Assembly: GCA_001443545.1 (NCBI GenBank)
Contig: LMAD01000007.1
Coordinates: forward strand, 15,288 to 79,287
DNA: 64,000 nt
Source of the DNA: Acidimicrobiaceae bacterium RAAP-2
GTDB lineage: Bacteria > Actinomycetota > Acidimicrobiia > Acidimicrobiales > RAAP-2
Direction: 5' to 3'
Shown here: positions 20,495 to 29,330 of the stretch, piece after piece
How the letters are laid out: every line of letters begins with the position of its first letter
Position numbering within the stretch: the first letter of the stretch is position 1
The notes under the pieces: generated by a model
Told to the model about the DNA's origin: nothing
The model's database searches: none
What the model saw: the letters and a program-made list of their open reading frames with translations, nothing else
Made by a program: the position numbers and the translations under genes

Positions 20495-21636
20495 CCGATA
20501 CCCTCAGCGCGATGACGACCCGGATTCGTGGCCGTGATTCGATGGACCGGAGCCTCTTCGTCGGTCTGGTCGCTCTCGGGTTCGTCGGTGTGCTCATGAT
20601 CTATTCGGCGACGCGCACCGCCCTGGTGAACGCCGGGTACAACCCGCACTACTACCTGGAGCGACAGGGCTTCTTCGTGGTGGCGGGCATCGTCGTGATG
20701 TACGTGATCTCGCGGTTCGACTACCGGCGATTTGAGATTCTGGCGACCCCGCTGTACGTCATCTCCCTGTTCGCTCTGGCCGGTGTCTTTGTCGCCGGCC
20801 AGAGCGCCCTCGGCGCGCAACGGTGGTACAACCTCGGGTTCATCCAGGTGCAGCCGAGCGAATTCACGGTGCTGGTCATCATTCTGGCCATCGCGACCTA
20901 CACCCAGCGGCGCGCCGATGGCCTCACCATGTACGACGTCGTGCGCATCTTGGTGATGGGTGGCACCCCACTGTTGTTGATCGTGCTGCAGCCCGACCTG
21001 GGGACGGCGATCATTATCGTGCTGGTGGTCGCGTCGATGATGGTGATCGCCGGTGTGCCGCCCCGGTTCATGACGTTCCTCGCGATCATTGGATCGGCCG
21101 GCGTCGCCGGCGCCGTCTATTTCGACCTGCTCCACAAGTACCAGGTCGACCGCTTCGTCTCGTTCTTGAATCAGAACTCGACGAATCCAGCGCTGGCGCC
21201 GTTGATCTACGAGGTCTCCAACGCCAAGAGCGCCATCGGTTCGGGTGGCTTGCACGGTGCGGGCCTCTTCCAGGGGCTTCAAACGGTGTTGGGGTACGTG
21301 CCCGAACAACGGACCGACTTCATCTTCACCGCGATCGGCGAGCAGTTGGGGTTTATCGGGTCGGTCCTCATCGTGCTGCTCCTGGCGTTCGTCGCCTTTC
21401 GAATGTTTCGAATCGGACGGACCGCCAAGGACACGATGGGCCGCGTACTGGGGCTCGGCGTGTTCATCTTCTTCGCGTTCAGTTGTTTTGAGAACATCGG
21501 CATGACGATGGGCATCATGCCGGTGACCGGAATCCCGCTGCCGCTACTCAGCTACGGCGGGTCGGCGGTGCTGGTGTTCTACAGTGCGGGCGGACTCGTC
21601 CTGTCGGTGTCGAGACGAAGGGGTGGATCGGCGTGA
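20491..21636 (+). CDS. rodA: SEDS-family peptidoglycan polymerase, RodA/FtsW type
   Basis: 381 aa, about ten membrane helices. SEDS signatures are present: 'GAQRWYNLGFIQVQPSEF', 'LQPDLGTAIII', 'YVPEQRTDFIFTAIGEQLGF' and 'GIPLPLLSYGGSA'. These enzymes polymerise lipid II glycan chains together with a class B PBP, which is not in the window. RodA is the closer match by length and by the absence of FtsW-specific tails, but I cannot exclude a sporulation-type or FtsW role. GTG overlaps aroE by 4 nt. It contains a perfect 12 bp inverted repeat (20772-20806). Confidence 0.88.
   Translation: MTDTLSAMTTRIRGRDSMDRSLFVGLVALGFVGVLMIYSATRTALVNAGYNPHYYLERQGFFVVAGIVVMYVISRFDYRRFEILATPLYVISLFALAGVFVAGQSALGAQRWYNLGFIQVQPSEFTVLVIILAIATYTQRRADGLTMYDVVRILVMGGTPLLLIVLQPDLGTAIIIVLVVASMMVIAGVPPRFMTFLAIIGSAGVAGAVYFDLLHKYQVDRFVSFLNQNSTNPALAPLIYEVSNAKSAIGSGGLHGAGLFQGLQTVLGYVPEQRTDFIFTAIGEQLGFIGSVLIVLLLAFVAFRMFRIGRTAKDTMGRVLGLGVFIFFAFSCFENIGMTMGIMPVTGIPLPLLSYGGSAVLVFYSAGGLVLSVSRRRGGSA
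20772..20806 (+). repeat. Perfect 12 bp inverted repeat inside the SEDS gene
   Basis: CGCTCTGGCCGG (20772-20783) is repeated inverted as CCGGCCAGAGCG (20795-20806) with an 11 nt loop. It lies in the coding sequence, with no T-run after it. Confidence 0.8.
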
Positions 21637-22118
21637 GTGAGCTCGATGCGGAGAAGGCCGCCACGGAGGAAGCGGGCGGGTACGTCAAACCCCTTGACCG
21701 GCAGGTTGAGACCTTTCGCGTCGTGCACGTCGAGTCGGTCCTCTTTGACCTCGGCGACCCGTCGCCGATGGTGCACTTGATGGAGGCGGAGTCCCCCTAC
21801 CGCAATGTGTCGATTCCCCTCGCCATCGCCGACGCGACGGCGTTGCACGCAGCCCTGTTCAATCGCGAAGGACGCCGTCCCGGGACCCACGAACTCTTCG
21901 CGACGGTTCTGGCCCGGCTGCAGAGCGACGTGATCGCCGCGAAGATCGTCCGCTACGAGGGTGGCGTCTTCTACGCGGAGCTCGACCTGATGACGCCCCG
22001 GGGACGCGAGGTCGTTGACTGTCGCACGAGCGACGCACTCATCCTCGCGCTGCGTCAGGCGGTCGCCGCGCCCATCTTGTGCCTCGAGAGCATCCTGCAA
22101 CCGTTCAACGGCCTTTGA
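21633..22118 (+). CDS. BFN-domain (DUF151) protein
   Basis: 161 aa. After a roughly 25-residue variable N-terminus, the rest fits the bifunctional-nuclease fold: 'MVHLMEAESPYRNVSIPLAIADATAL..', 'THELFATVLARL', 'VDCRTSDALILALRQAVAAPILCLESIL'. Family members have weak nuclease activity in some reports; the physiological role in bacteria is unclear. It is coupled to the SEDS gene by a 4 nt overlap, and its 3' end overlaps the opposing SEDS gene by 14 nt. Confidence 0.85.
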   Translation: MSELDAEKAATEEAGGYVKPLDRQVETFRVVHVESVLFDLGDPSPMVHLMEAESPYRNVSIPLAIADATALHAALFNREGRRPGTHELFATVLARLQSDVIAAKIVRYEGGVFYAELDLMTPRGREVVDCRTSDALILALRQAVAAPILCLESILQPFNGL

Positions 22119-23475
22119 GCTCGACGCGTCGTATCGCGCCGCCGCGCACGTCGATGTTGTTCTCGTGCGAGATTCGAAGCAGGAGCGCGACGATGATGTA
22201 GTTCGCCACGAGCGAACTACCACCGTAGGCCATGAACGGCAAGGTGATTCCCGTGAAGGGGAGGAGCCGCAGCACCCCGGCCATGATGATGAACGCCTGG
22301 AGTCCGACGACGGCGGTCAGGGCGGTGGTCGCCAGTCGGACGAAGTCCGAGTGCGCTCGCTGGGCGATTCGGAAGCCCTCGCCGACGAAGAGGGCGAAGA
22401 GGCTGAGCACGACGATGATCCCGAGCAGACCCAGCTCTTCGCCGACCGCCGCGATAATCATGTCCGAGGTGATCTGGGGAATCGTCCCGGACTGTCCGAG
22501 ACCGAGCCCCGTTCCCGTGATTCCCCCGGCCGCGAGCGAGAACCAGCCGTAGGCGAGCTGGTGGGAATAGGTGAAGTTCTTAAGTGACCACGGATCGATC
22601 CACAGGCTCACGCGAGCGTGGACCTGGGTGAAGAACTTCGCGGCGACCAGCGCGCCCCCGGCGAAGAGGGCGACGCTGATCGCGATGTAGGTCTTCAACC
22701 CGGTAGTGACCCAGAGCATCGCGACGAAGAGCGCGAACAGGAGCACCGCGAACCCGATGTCGTTCTCCGCGCCGAGGATGGCGAGCGCGAAGCCCCACGC
22801 CGCCAGTATCGGCAGCAGTGTCCGCGGCGGGACGATCTGTCGTCCACCGATTCGCTGGGTCGGTGAGGAGAGGAGGTCTCGGTGGGCGGCGAAGTAGGAG
22901 GCGAAGAAGAACGCGAGGAGGATCTTGGCGACTTCGACGGGTTGAAAGGTTATGGGGCCGAGCCCGATCCATAACCGAGCCCCCCCGACGCTGATCCCCA
23001 AGCCCGGCACCAGGGGCAGGAGCAGGAGACCGATCGCGCCCAACAGAGAGACGTATCGGTAGCGGTCCAGGTCGCGAACGTGACGAACGACCGCGAGGGT
23101 CACGATCAGGCCGATGGCGCTCACGAAGAACCAGAGCGACTGGTACCCGGCCTCGTGCGGATCCCAGCGGGCGATCTCGACGTAGCCGATCCCGTTCAAG
23201 AGGGTGGCGATGGGGAGCAGCACCTGGGACGACTGCGGGGCCAAGACGCGAATGGCCACGTGCATGGTCAACGAGATGGCGACCATGGCCGCGAGAAACA
23301 ACCACAGCCCCGGGGGCAAGTGCCCAACCGCCCCCAGCCACGCCAGGACGTAGAACGACGTCGTGATGATCCAGGCGAGTCCCATGAGCCCGAGTTCGGT
23401 CGAGCGCCGTCGGCGAACCGGTTCACTGTCCTCTGGGGCCCCTGGCAACGGCAGGGCTCGCGTGTGCTTCGCCAC
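22105..23475 (-). CDS. SEDS-family polymerase, longer actinobacterial FtsW/RodA type
   Basis: 456 aa, about 11-12 membrane helices. 'LPIATLLNGIGYVEIARWDP' and 'RLWIGLGPITFQPVEVAKILLAFF' resemble the SEDS protein of the actinobacterial pknB/pbp locus, and 'GITLPFMAYGGSSLVANY' is the C-terminal SEDS motif. The GTG at 23475 is preceded at exactly 6 nt by TACTCT on the minus strand; the 43 codons upstream of it are arginine/proline-rich and overlap the ppk promoter region. No penicillin-binding protein neighbour is present. It converges with the BFN gene. Confidence 0.88.
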   Translation of the reverse strand: MAKHTRALPLPGAPEDSEPVRRRRSTELGLMGLAWIITTSFYVLAWLGAVGHLPPGLWLFLAAMVAISLTMHVAIRVLAPQSSQVLLPIATLLNGIGYVEIARWDPHEAGYQSLWFFVSAIGLIVTLAVVRHVRDLDRYRYVSLLGAIGLLLLPLVPGLGISVGGARLWIGLGPITFQPVEVAKILLAFFFASYFAAHRDLLSSPTQRIGGRQIVPPRTLLPILAAWGFALAILGAENDIGFAVLLFALFVAMLWVTTGLKTYIAISVALFAGGALVAAKFFTQVHARVSLWIDPWSLKNFTYSHQLAYGWFSLAAGGITGTGLGLGQSGTIPQITSDMIIAAVGEELGLLGIIVVLSLFALFVGEGFRIAQRAHSDFVRLATTALTAVVGLQAFIIMAGVLRLLPFTGITLPFMAYGGSSLVANYIIVALLLRISHENNIDVRGGAIRRVELKGR

Positions 23476-23481
23476 GCTCTT

Positions 23482-23487
23482 AGAGTA
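23482..23487 (-). promoter_or_regulatory. -10 element TACTCT (minus strand) before the long SEDS gene
   Basis: Read on the minus strand, TACTCT is followed by 6 nt and the GTG at 23475. The region up to ppk (23529) must serve both divergent genes. Confidence 0.45.
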
Positions 23488-23528
23488 GTCGTAGGGATAG
23501 CGAAAAATCGGAGCGAGAGGCGGGCGCG

Positions 23529-25598
23529 GTGAGTTTCGATGTTCAGGCGTTTGGGCCCGAACGCTTCTCGAGCCGCGAGTTGTCGCGCTTGGAGTTTGGC
23601 GCACGGCTCCTGGATCTCGCGGAGGATCAACGACTCCCGATTCTCGAGCGGTGTAAATTCGTCGCCATTTTCGCTGACATGGTCGATGAATTCTTCCAGG
23701 TCCGCGTGGTGAGCCTGCAGGACAAGGTCGCCGCGGGCGTTCAGACGCCGTCGGTCGACGGGGTCCGTCCTCGCCAGCAGTTGATGGCGATTCGCGAGCG
23801 GGTGCTCGCGTTGGTGGAGCGACAGGACCGGATCGTGCTCGACGCCTTGTTACCGGACTTAGCCCGCGCCGATATCACGATCGTCCGATTCGACGAGCTC
23901 GACGCCGAAGAACACGCGCGGCTGAATCGCTACTTCGACCAGAACGTGTACCCCGTCTTGACCCCACTCGCCGTGGACCCCGGACACCCGTTCCCCATGA
24001 TCTCGAATCTCTCGCTCAACATCGCCGTCGCGGTGCGCGACGGCGAGTCCGGTGAGGAACGCAGCGCTCGGGTCAAGGTCCCGAGCTCGTTGCCTCGATT
24101 CCTACCCGCGGGCCCGGGTCGTTGGTGTCTGCTCGAGGAGCTCATCGTCGCCAACCTCGGTCGACTCTTCCCGGGGATGTCGATTGGGCGAGCGGACCTG
24201 TTCCGTGTGACGCGCAACGCGGACCTGACGCTCGAGGAGGACGAAGCGGATGACCTCCTGGTCGCCCTCGAGGTCGAACTTCGGCGACGTCGGTTCGGCG
24301 AGGCGCTCCGAGTCGAGATCCTCCGGGGGATGTCGGCCGATTTCCTCGACCTGCTCGTCGAGCAGTTGGACCTCAATCACGAGAGCGTCTACGTGTCCGA
24401 CGCCCCGCTGGGATTGCACGACTTGTGGAGTCTCTACGACTTCGACCGGCCGGACCTCAAGGGGGAAGGGTGGTCCCCGCTGACGCCGCCACGTCTGCTG
24501 GCGGGTGACCACGTCGGCGACGTGTTCGCGGTGATTCGCGAGGGGGATCTCCTGTTGCATCACCCCTACGAATCCTTCAGCGACTCAGTGGAGATGTTCA
24601 TCGCCCAAGCCGCGGACGACCCCAGGGTCGTGGCCATCAAGCAAACGCTCTATCGAACCTCCGGAGATTCGCCAGTGGTTGGTTCGTTGATTCGAGCGGC
24701 GGAGCGTGGCAAGCAGGTGGTGGCGCTCGTTGAGTTGAAGGCGCGCTTCGACGAGGCGGCCAACATTGAATGGGCGAAGGCCCTCGAAGATGCGGGTGTC
24801 CACGTCGTGTACGGCGTCGTCGGATTGAAGACGCACTCCAAGACGGCGTTGGTGGTACGAAGCGAGGGCGATCGAACGGTTCGCTACGCCCATATCGCCA
24901 CCGGCAACTACAACTCCAAGACGGCGCGGAACTACGAGGACTTCGGCCTGCTCACCGCCGATCCGGCCATTACCCACGACGTCGGCGAACTCTTCAACTT
25001 CCTGACCGGATTCGCGCGCAACGCCGACTACGAGAAGATCATCGTGAGCCCGACGATGACTCGGACCCGCATCATCGAACTGATCAACGGCCAGCGCGAC
25101 CTCGCTGGGCGAGGACGCATCGACATGAAGGTGAACGGGCTCACCGACCCCGCGATCATCGATGCGTTGTACGAGGCGAGCGACGCCGGGGTGCCGATCC
25201 GACTCGCGGTTCGAACGCTCTGTTGTCTGCGACCCGGGGTCGACGGCCTCTCCGGGACGATCGCCGTGCGCAGCCTCGTGGGCGAGTTCCTTGAGCATTC
25301 GCGGGTCTTCATCTTCGGTCAACCAGGTGACGACGGCTCGTCGATCTACATGGGGTCGGCCGACCTGATGGAACGGAATCTCGATCGGCGCGTGGAAGTC
25401 CTCGTGCCAATCGAGGACGCGTCATTGCGCGACGAGCTGAGGGACGCCTTCGAGGTGACGTGGCGCGACGACGAGTTCACGTGGATTCTCGGGACGGATC
25501 GTCGGTGGCGTCGAGTCCAGCCAGTGACCGAGTTCTCGGCACAGGCGGAGTTCAAACGCCGGGCGTTGGCGCGGGCCCGTGCTCTGTCGGCCCATTAG
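23529..25598 (+). CDS. ppk: Polyphosphate kinase 1
   Basis: 689 aa PPK1. The N-domain (FSSRELSRLEFGARLLDLA..) is followed by the head domain and two phospholipase-D-like catalytic domains. The autophosphorylated His is H455 in 'RYAHIATGNYNSKTARNYED'. The enzyme reversibly builds inorganic polyphosphate from ATP. The start GTG is the first in-frame start giving the family N-terminus; the SD is weak. The last 47 nt overlap the convergent YbhN-type gene. Confidence 0.97.
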   Translation: MSFDVQAFGPERFSSRELSRLEFGARLLDLAEDQRLPILERCKFVAIFADMVDEFFQVRVVSLQDKVAAGVQTPSVDGVRPRQQLMAIRERVLALVERQDRIVLDALLPDLARADITIVRFDELDAEEHARLNRYFDQNVYPVLTPLAVDPGHPFPMISNLSLNIAVAVRDGESGEERSARVKVPSSLPRFLPAGPGRWCLLEELIVANLGRLFPGMSIGRADLFRVTRNADLTLEEDEADDLLVALEVELRRRRFGEALRVEILRGMSADFLDLLVEQLDLNHESVYVSDAPLGLHDLWSLYDFDRPDLKGEGWSPLTPPRLLAGDHVGDVFAVIREGDLLLHHPYESFSDSVEMFIAQAADDPRVVAIKQTLYRTSGDSPVVGSLIRAAERGKQVVALVELKARFDEAANIEWAKALEDAGVHVVYGVVGLKTHSKTALVVRSEGDRTVRYAHIATGNYNSKTARNYEDFGLLTADPAITHDVGELFNFLTGFARNADYEKIIVSPTMTRTRIIELINGQRDLAGRGRIDMKVNGLTDPAIIDALYEASDAGVPIRLAVRTLCCLRPGVDGLSGTIAVRSLVGEFLEHSRVFIFGQPGDDGSSIYMGSADLMERNLDRRVEVLVPIEDASLRDELRDAFEVTWRDDEFTWILGTDRRWRRVQPVTEFSAQAEFKRRALARARALSAH

Positions 25599-26610
25599 CC
25601 GGCCCCTTGCGCCATTCGAGACTGGCGTAGGCCGCTCCGCCGATGGGGATCGGGATCCAGAAATTGATGAGACGGTAGGCGAGGACAGCCAAGATGGCTT
25701 GACTGTGGGGTACGCCGAATCCGACCAGCGTCGGAATCAGGACACCCTCGACGACGCCGAGGCCGCCGGGCGTGATCGGGATCGCGGCGAGGACGTTCGC
25801 GAGCCCGTAGGCGACGAGCAGGTCGATCGGCGAGATGACGTGTCCGAACGACCAGATGAAGACCCAGAGACAGGCCGCGTCGAAGAGCCAATTCAGGCCC
25901 GCCCAGGCGAAGGCCCACCAGAGGGTCCGACGATTGTTGATCAGCACGGTGATGCGCTCGGCGATCTTGCCAAGGAGGGCCGATAACTTATCGGGGTCGA
26001 TGCGCGGGACGTGGCGCGCGAAGGCTCGCATCCAACTGTCGGCGTGGCGTTGACCTCGCGTCAGCAAGATGAGCGTGCCGAAGAAGGCGAGGAGCAAGAA
26101 GACGCCGGCCAGCGCGGCGAAACCGTAGGCCGGGTTGAACCCCCGTAACGGGATCGACACGACGAGGGCGCACCAAAAGATGATGTTTAAGACGACCGCG
26201 GAACCCGTTCCCTGGGTCGCCAAGCCGAAGGCGTTGGTCTCCTTGGGCACACCGAGCTGGTTGAAAACGCGAAATGATAGCGCGCCGGCGGGTGCGGTGC
26301 CACCGGGGATGACGTGGCTGATCGCGAGGCCGGCGAGATTCACGCGCAGCGTGTCGAATCGACGTGGTGAGTGCGGGTAGAGCACGGTGCGGGTCAACTC
26401 GACGTAGGAGTAGATGGCGGCCATTTCGCACACCACGGCGATGACCACCAGGATCGGATTGATGGTGGCGAGCAGGTGCAAGGATCGCCGACCCGACGCG
26501 AACTGCGGGATGACGAAGTAACCGAAGACGAATACGATCAGCCCCACGCTGACGGTGATTCGAATTTCCCGTGGTACGGAGAACCGGGGTTTCGGCGTAT
26601 CAGGCGACAT
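25552..26610 (-). CDS. YbhN/AglD-type membrane protein (LPG synthase TM domain)
   Basis: 352 aa with about eight membrane helices. 'GLAISHVIPGGTAPAGALSFRVFNQLG' and 'AIPITPGGLGVVEGVLIPTLVGFGV' are hallmarks of the UPF0104 family, shared with the flippase part of MprF. The soluble lysyltransferase domain is absent. Family members are linked to lipid or polyprenol-lipid handling; placed back to back with a polyprenol-phosphate mannose synthase, a lipid-glycan role is plausible but inferred. The ATG at 26610 fits the family N-terminus; upstream codons look non-coding. Confidence 0.85.
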   Translation of the reverse strand: MSPDTPKPRFSVPREIRITVSVGLIVFVFGYFVIPQFASGRRSLHLLATINPILVVIAVVCEMAAIYSYVELTRTVLYPHSPRRFDTLRVNLAGLAISHVIPGGTAPAGALSFRVFNQLGVPKETNAFGLATQGTGSAVVLNIIFWCALVVSIPLRGFNPAYGFAALAGVFLLLAFFGTLILLTRGQRHADSWMRAFARHVPRIDPDKLSALLGKIAERITVLINNRRTLWWAFAWAGLNWLFDAACLWVFIWSFGHVISPIDLLVAYGLANVLAAIPITPGGLGVVEGVLIPTLVGFGVPHSQAILAVLAYRLINFWIPIPIGGAAYASLEWRKGPANGPTEHGPAPTPGV

Positions 26611-26674
26611 CGCCTCCAGCCTTACACGTTCCCGTGAGGTCCGCGACGACCTCTCGGGGTCGCCGGCACCCGGG

Positions 26675-26680
26675 TAGAAT
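26675..26680 (+). promoter_or_regulatory. -10 element TAGAAT before the GT2 gene
   Basis: TAGAAT, 6 nt, then the GTG at 26687; no SD. Confidence 0.5.
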
Positions 26681-26686
26681 CGCTCG

Positions 26687-27418
26687 GTGCGCACGCTCGT
26701 CGTACTTCCGACGTATAACGAAATCCTGAATATCGAGCTCATGCTGCGTGCGCTGCGCGGGATCGTGCCCGACGTGTCGATCTTGGTCGTCGATGACGGA
26801 AGCCCCGACGGCACGGCGGCCCACGCTCGAGCACTGGCCGACGAGCTCGGCTCGATTTCGATACTGGAGCGTTCGACCAAGAGTGGGCTGGGCGGGGCGT
26901 ACCGGGCTGGCTTCTCTTGGGGGCTGGAACGCGGGTTCGACCACTTCGTGGAGATCGACTGCGATTTCTCTCACGACCCCCAGGCGCTGCCGACGCTGCT
27001 CGCGGCCGGCGCAGACCACGACGTCGTGATCGGTTCGCGCTACGTACGAGGCGGTTCGATTCCGAAGTGGTCGATGCTCCGGTTGCTCCTCTCGCGCGGC
27101 GGCAATCAGTACGCGTCACTGATGCTCGGGCTCAACGTGAAGGACTCGACGGCCGGCTTTCGCGTCTACTCGGACCGCGCCCTGACGCTCATCGACTTTC
27201 GGACCGTCACCGCTGACGGGTACGGCTTTCAGATCGAGATGACCTTTCGGGCCCGCCGGGCTGGCGCCTCGATCATCGAGGTGCCGATCTCGTTCACCGA
27301 CCGCACGAGGGGTGATTCGAAGATGTCGAGCGCCATCGTCGTAGAGGCGCTGTGGTTAGTCACGAAGTGGGCGTTCGAACGACCGTTTACGCGTCGAGGG
27401 TCACACTCGGTCGGCTAG
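26687..27418 (+). CDS. Polyprenol-phosphate mannosyltransferase (Dpm1/Ppm1-like GT2)
   Basis: 243 aa GT-A fold. N-terminal 'TLVVLPTYNEILNIELML', the DxD region 'VEIDCDFSHDP', 'VIGSRYVRGG' and 'DSTAGFRVYSDRAL' all match dolichol/polyprenol-phosphate mannose synthases. It would make polyprenol-phosphate-mannose from GDP-mannose at the cytosolic face, the donor for extracytoplasmic mannosylation, which fits the PimA-like gene at the left edge. No C-terminal membrane domain and no fused acyltransferase. It overlaps menF tail to tail by 18 nt. Confidence 0.88.
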   Translation: MRTLVVLPTYNEILNIELMLRALRGIVPDVSILVVDDGSPDGTAAHARALADELGSISILERSTKSGLGGAYRAGFSWGLERGFDHFVEIDCDFSHDPQALPTLLAAGADHDVVIGSRYVRGGSIPKWSMLRLLLSRGGNQYASLMLGLNVKDSTAGFRVYSDRALTLIDFRTVTADGYGFQIEMTFRARRAGASIIEVPISFTDRTRGDSKMSSAIVVEALWLVTKWAFERPFTRRGSHSVG

Positions 27419-28639
27419 GACCGAAGAGAGGACGCTAGTGAGTTTGTCCCGGGTCTCCTCGCGTTCAGCGATGGGGTCGGACTCGCTGACGATGCCCGCG
27501 CCGGCCCACGCCTCGAACGAGGTGCCGCCAACGATGACGCCGCGAATCCCGATCCACCATTCACCGTCACCGGCGGCGTCGAGCCAACCGACGGGGCCGG
27601 CGTAGTGTCCCCTCGAGTGCGGCTCGAGACTGGCGATGAGTGTGGTGGCGACGTCGCGGGGGATGCCGCCAACGGCGGCGGTGGGGTGGAGCAGACGGAG
27701 AATCTCCAAAGCGTCGGGCGCCTCGCTCGTGCCTCGGTGCGTGCCATTGATCCAGGTACCGAGATGAGCAACGGTGCGCAGCGTCACGATCGACGGTGAC
27801 GGATCGGCCTCGAGGTCCTGGTAGTCGTCGGCGAGTCGACGAATGAGGTCGGTGACGAGCACCTCGTGTTCGTGCAGGTTCTTCGTGCTACCCAGTAACC
27901 AGTTCTCGTAATCGTCGGGAGCCACGTTGGCCGGCAGCGCGATAGTTCCGGCGAGGGGGTGCAGTTGGATCGACGGTCCGATACGGCGGGCGAGTAACTC
28001 TGGACTCGCGCCGACGTAGCGTCGTCCGTCCGGTAACGGGAGGCTGTAGATCGTGCAGTACGGTTCGCGCGTGCGCAGCCGCTGCGCGATGGCGGCGGGG
28101 TCGATCGGCTCCGGCACCGTCCCGGTGACGGCCCGAGCGAGCACCACCTTGTCCAGCTCCCGTCGCCGTAGTCGCTCGACCGCGAGGGCGACGTGGTGCG
28201 CGTACTCCTCGGGGGTGGGCAAATACGAGACGGATCGAATGGTCTGGGGCTCTTGGGTGGGCAGGGAGACCTCGTCCAAAAGCGGCTCCCAAGCTGGCGA
28301 GCCCACCAATTCGGTCAACCACGCGGCCCCGGAACGGTCTTGGGTAATTGTGAAGCGAGGGATGGCGAGATGGGCGGGGGCGAGGCGGTCGAAGGGCAGG
28401 CTCGCGAAGGCGATGACTCCGGATCCGACGGGCCCGTCGTCACCGACGAGTTCGTGCCCGTCGAAGAGCGAGGCGACGTCGCGTCCGTCGAGCCCCGACG
28501 AGAGTTGGGGTGTGTCGACGACACCACCAAAACCGCAGCGAAGTTCGGTCGGCGATTCGACGAGCCACCCGCTGCGGGCGCTCAGGGCGCGCAGGACCTG
28601 GGTCGATTGGGACGCGATACGAGTCCGTTGGAATCTCAC
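27401..28639 (-). CDS. menF: Isochorismate synthase
   Basis: 412 aa chorismate-utilising enzyme. The C-terminal catalytic domain shows 'LDKVVLARAVTGTV', 'YVGASPELLARR', 'LHPLAGT', 'LHPTAAVGGIP', 'RGHYAGPVGWLDAAGDGEW' and 'GAGIVSESDP'. It converts chorismate to isochorismate for menaquinone. The GTG at 28639 overlaps the menG stop (GTGA); a longer reading runs through menG and looks non-coding. Neighbouring menG and the distant menC support a menaquinone role, though siderophore-type isochorismate synthases belong to the same family. Confidence 0.9.
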   Translation of the reverse strand: MRFQRTRIASQSTQVLRALSARSGWLVESPTELRCGFGGVVDTPQLSSGLDGRDVASLFDGHELVGDDGPVGSGVIAFASLPFDRLAPAHLAIPRFTITQDRSGAAWLTELVGSPAWEPLLDEVSLPTQEPQTIRSVSYLPTPEEYAHHVALAVERLRRRELDKVVLARAVTGTVPEPIDPAAIAQRLRTREPYCTIYSLPLPDGRRYVGASPELLARRIGPSIQLHPLAGTIALPANVAPDDYENWLLGSTKNLHEHEVLVTDLIRRLADDYQDLEADPSPSIVTLRTVAHLGTWINGTHRGTSEAPDALEILRLLHPTAAVGGIPRDVATTLIASLEPHSRGHYAGPVGWLDAAGDGEWWIGIRGVIVGGTSFEAWAGAGIVSESDPIAEREETRDKLTSVLSSVLADRV

Positions 28640-29328
28640 GCCGACCTCGTAGCGAGGAACTGTTGACTCAATCCCCCCATCACGAAACGATGGTTCACCG
28701 CGCTGAATCCAGCGTCTTGGATCAGTGTGACGAGATCGGCCGTCGGCGGCAGGTAGGCGGTGGACTTGGGCAGATAGTGATACGCGTTGCGGTCCGAGAC
28801 CAGTGATCCGACGAAGGGCACGACACCCCGGAACCACATGCGAAAACCAGTCCGCAAGAGTCCGCTGTGCGGCTCGGCGACCTCGAGGAGGGACAGTCGT
28901 CCACCGGGACGCACCACGCGACCCATCTCGCGCAGGGTGGCCGCGAGGTCCGTGAAGTTCCGCAGCGCGTACCCGCACGTCACCCCATCGAACGAACCAG
29001 TGGAGAAGGGGAGCTCGGCGGCGTCGGCCTGTACGCGGGCCCGCATGCCAGAACCCACGCTGAGCATGCCAAAACTCAAGTCGGTCGCAACGGCGCGGTG
29101 ACCCTGGCGCTCCAACTCACGGGTGAAGTCACCAGTTCCGGCGGCGATATCAAGAATCAGACTGCCCGAGGGGAGTCGTAGGTCGGCGACCGCGCGGCGG
29201 CGCCAACGGGCGTCCAGTCCAAAAGTCATGAGGTGGTTGACGAGTTCGTAGCGGACGGCAATCGCGTCGAACATCGCACGGACCTGTCGGGTCTTCTCCG
29301 CACCCTGCGGCAGGCGTTTCGGGTCCAC
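28636..29328 (-). CDS. menG: Demethylmenaquinone methyltransferase (MenG/UbiE)
   Basis: 230 aa class I SAM methyltransferase. 'MFDAIAVRYELVNHLMTFGLDARWRR' and 'LILDIAAGTGDFTREL' are the UbiE N-terminal and SAM motifs; 'CGYALRNFTDLAATLREMGRVVRPGG' and 'YLPPTADLVTLIQDAGF' are the later family signatures. It performs the last methylation of menaquinone. GTG at 29328 is 2 nt after the stop of the MaoC gene, and its own stop overlaps menF, giving a three-gene minus-strand operon. Confidence 0.95.
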   Translation of the reverse strand: MDPKRLPQGAEKTRQVRAMFDAIAVRYELVNHLMTFGLDARWRRRAVADLRLPSGSLILDIAAGTGDFTRELERQGHRAVATDLSFGMLSVGSGMRARVQADAAELPFSTGSFDGVTCGYALRNFTDLAATLREMGRVVRPGGRLSLLEVAEPHSGLLRTGFRMWFRGVVPFVGSLVSDRNAYHYLPKSTAYLPPTADLVTLIQDAGFSAVNHRFVMGGLSQQFLATRSA

Positions 29329-29330
29329 GG

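Noticed and set aside
23476..23604. N-terminal extension of the minus-strand SEDS protein by 43 residues
   Set aside because: It is Arg/Pro-rich, would overlap the ppk start, and a well-placed TACTCT supports GTG at 23475.
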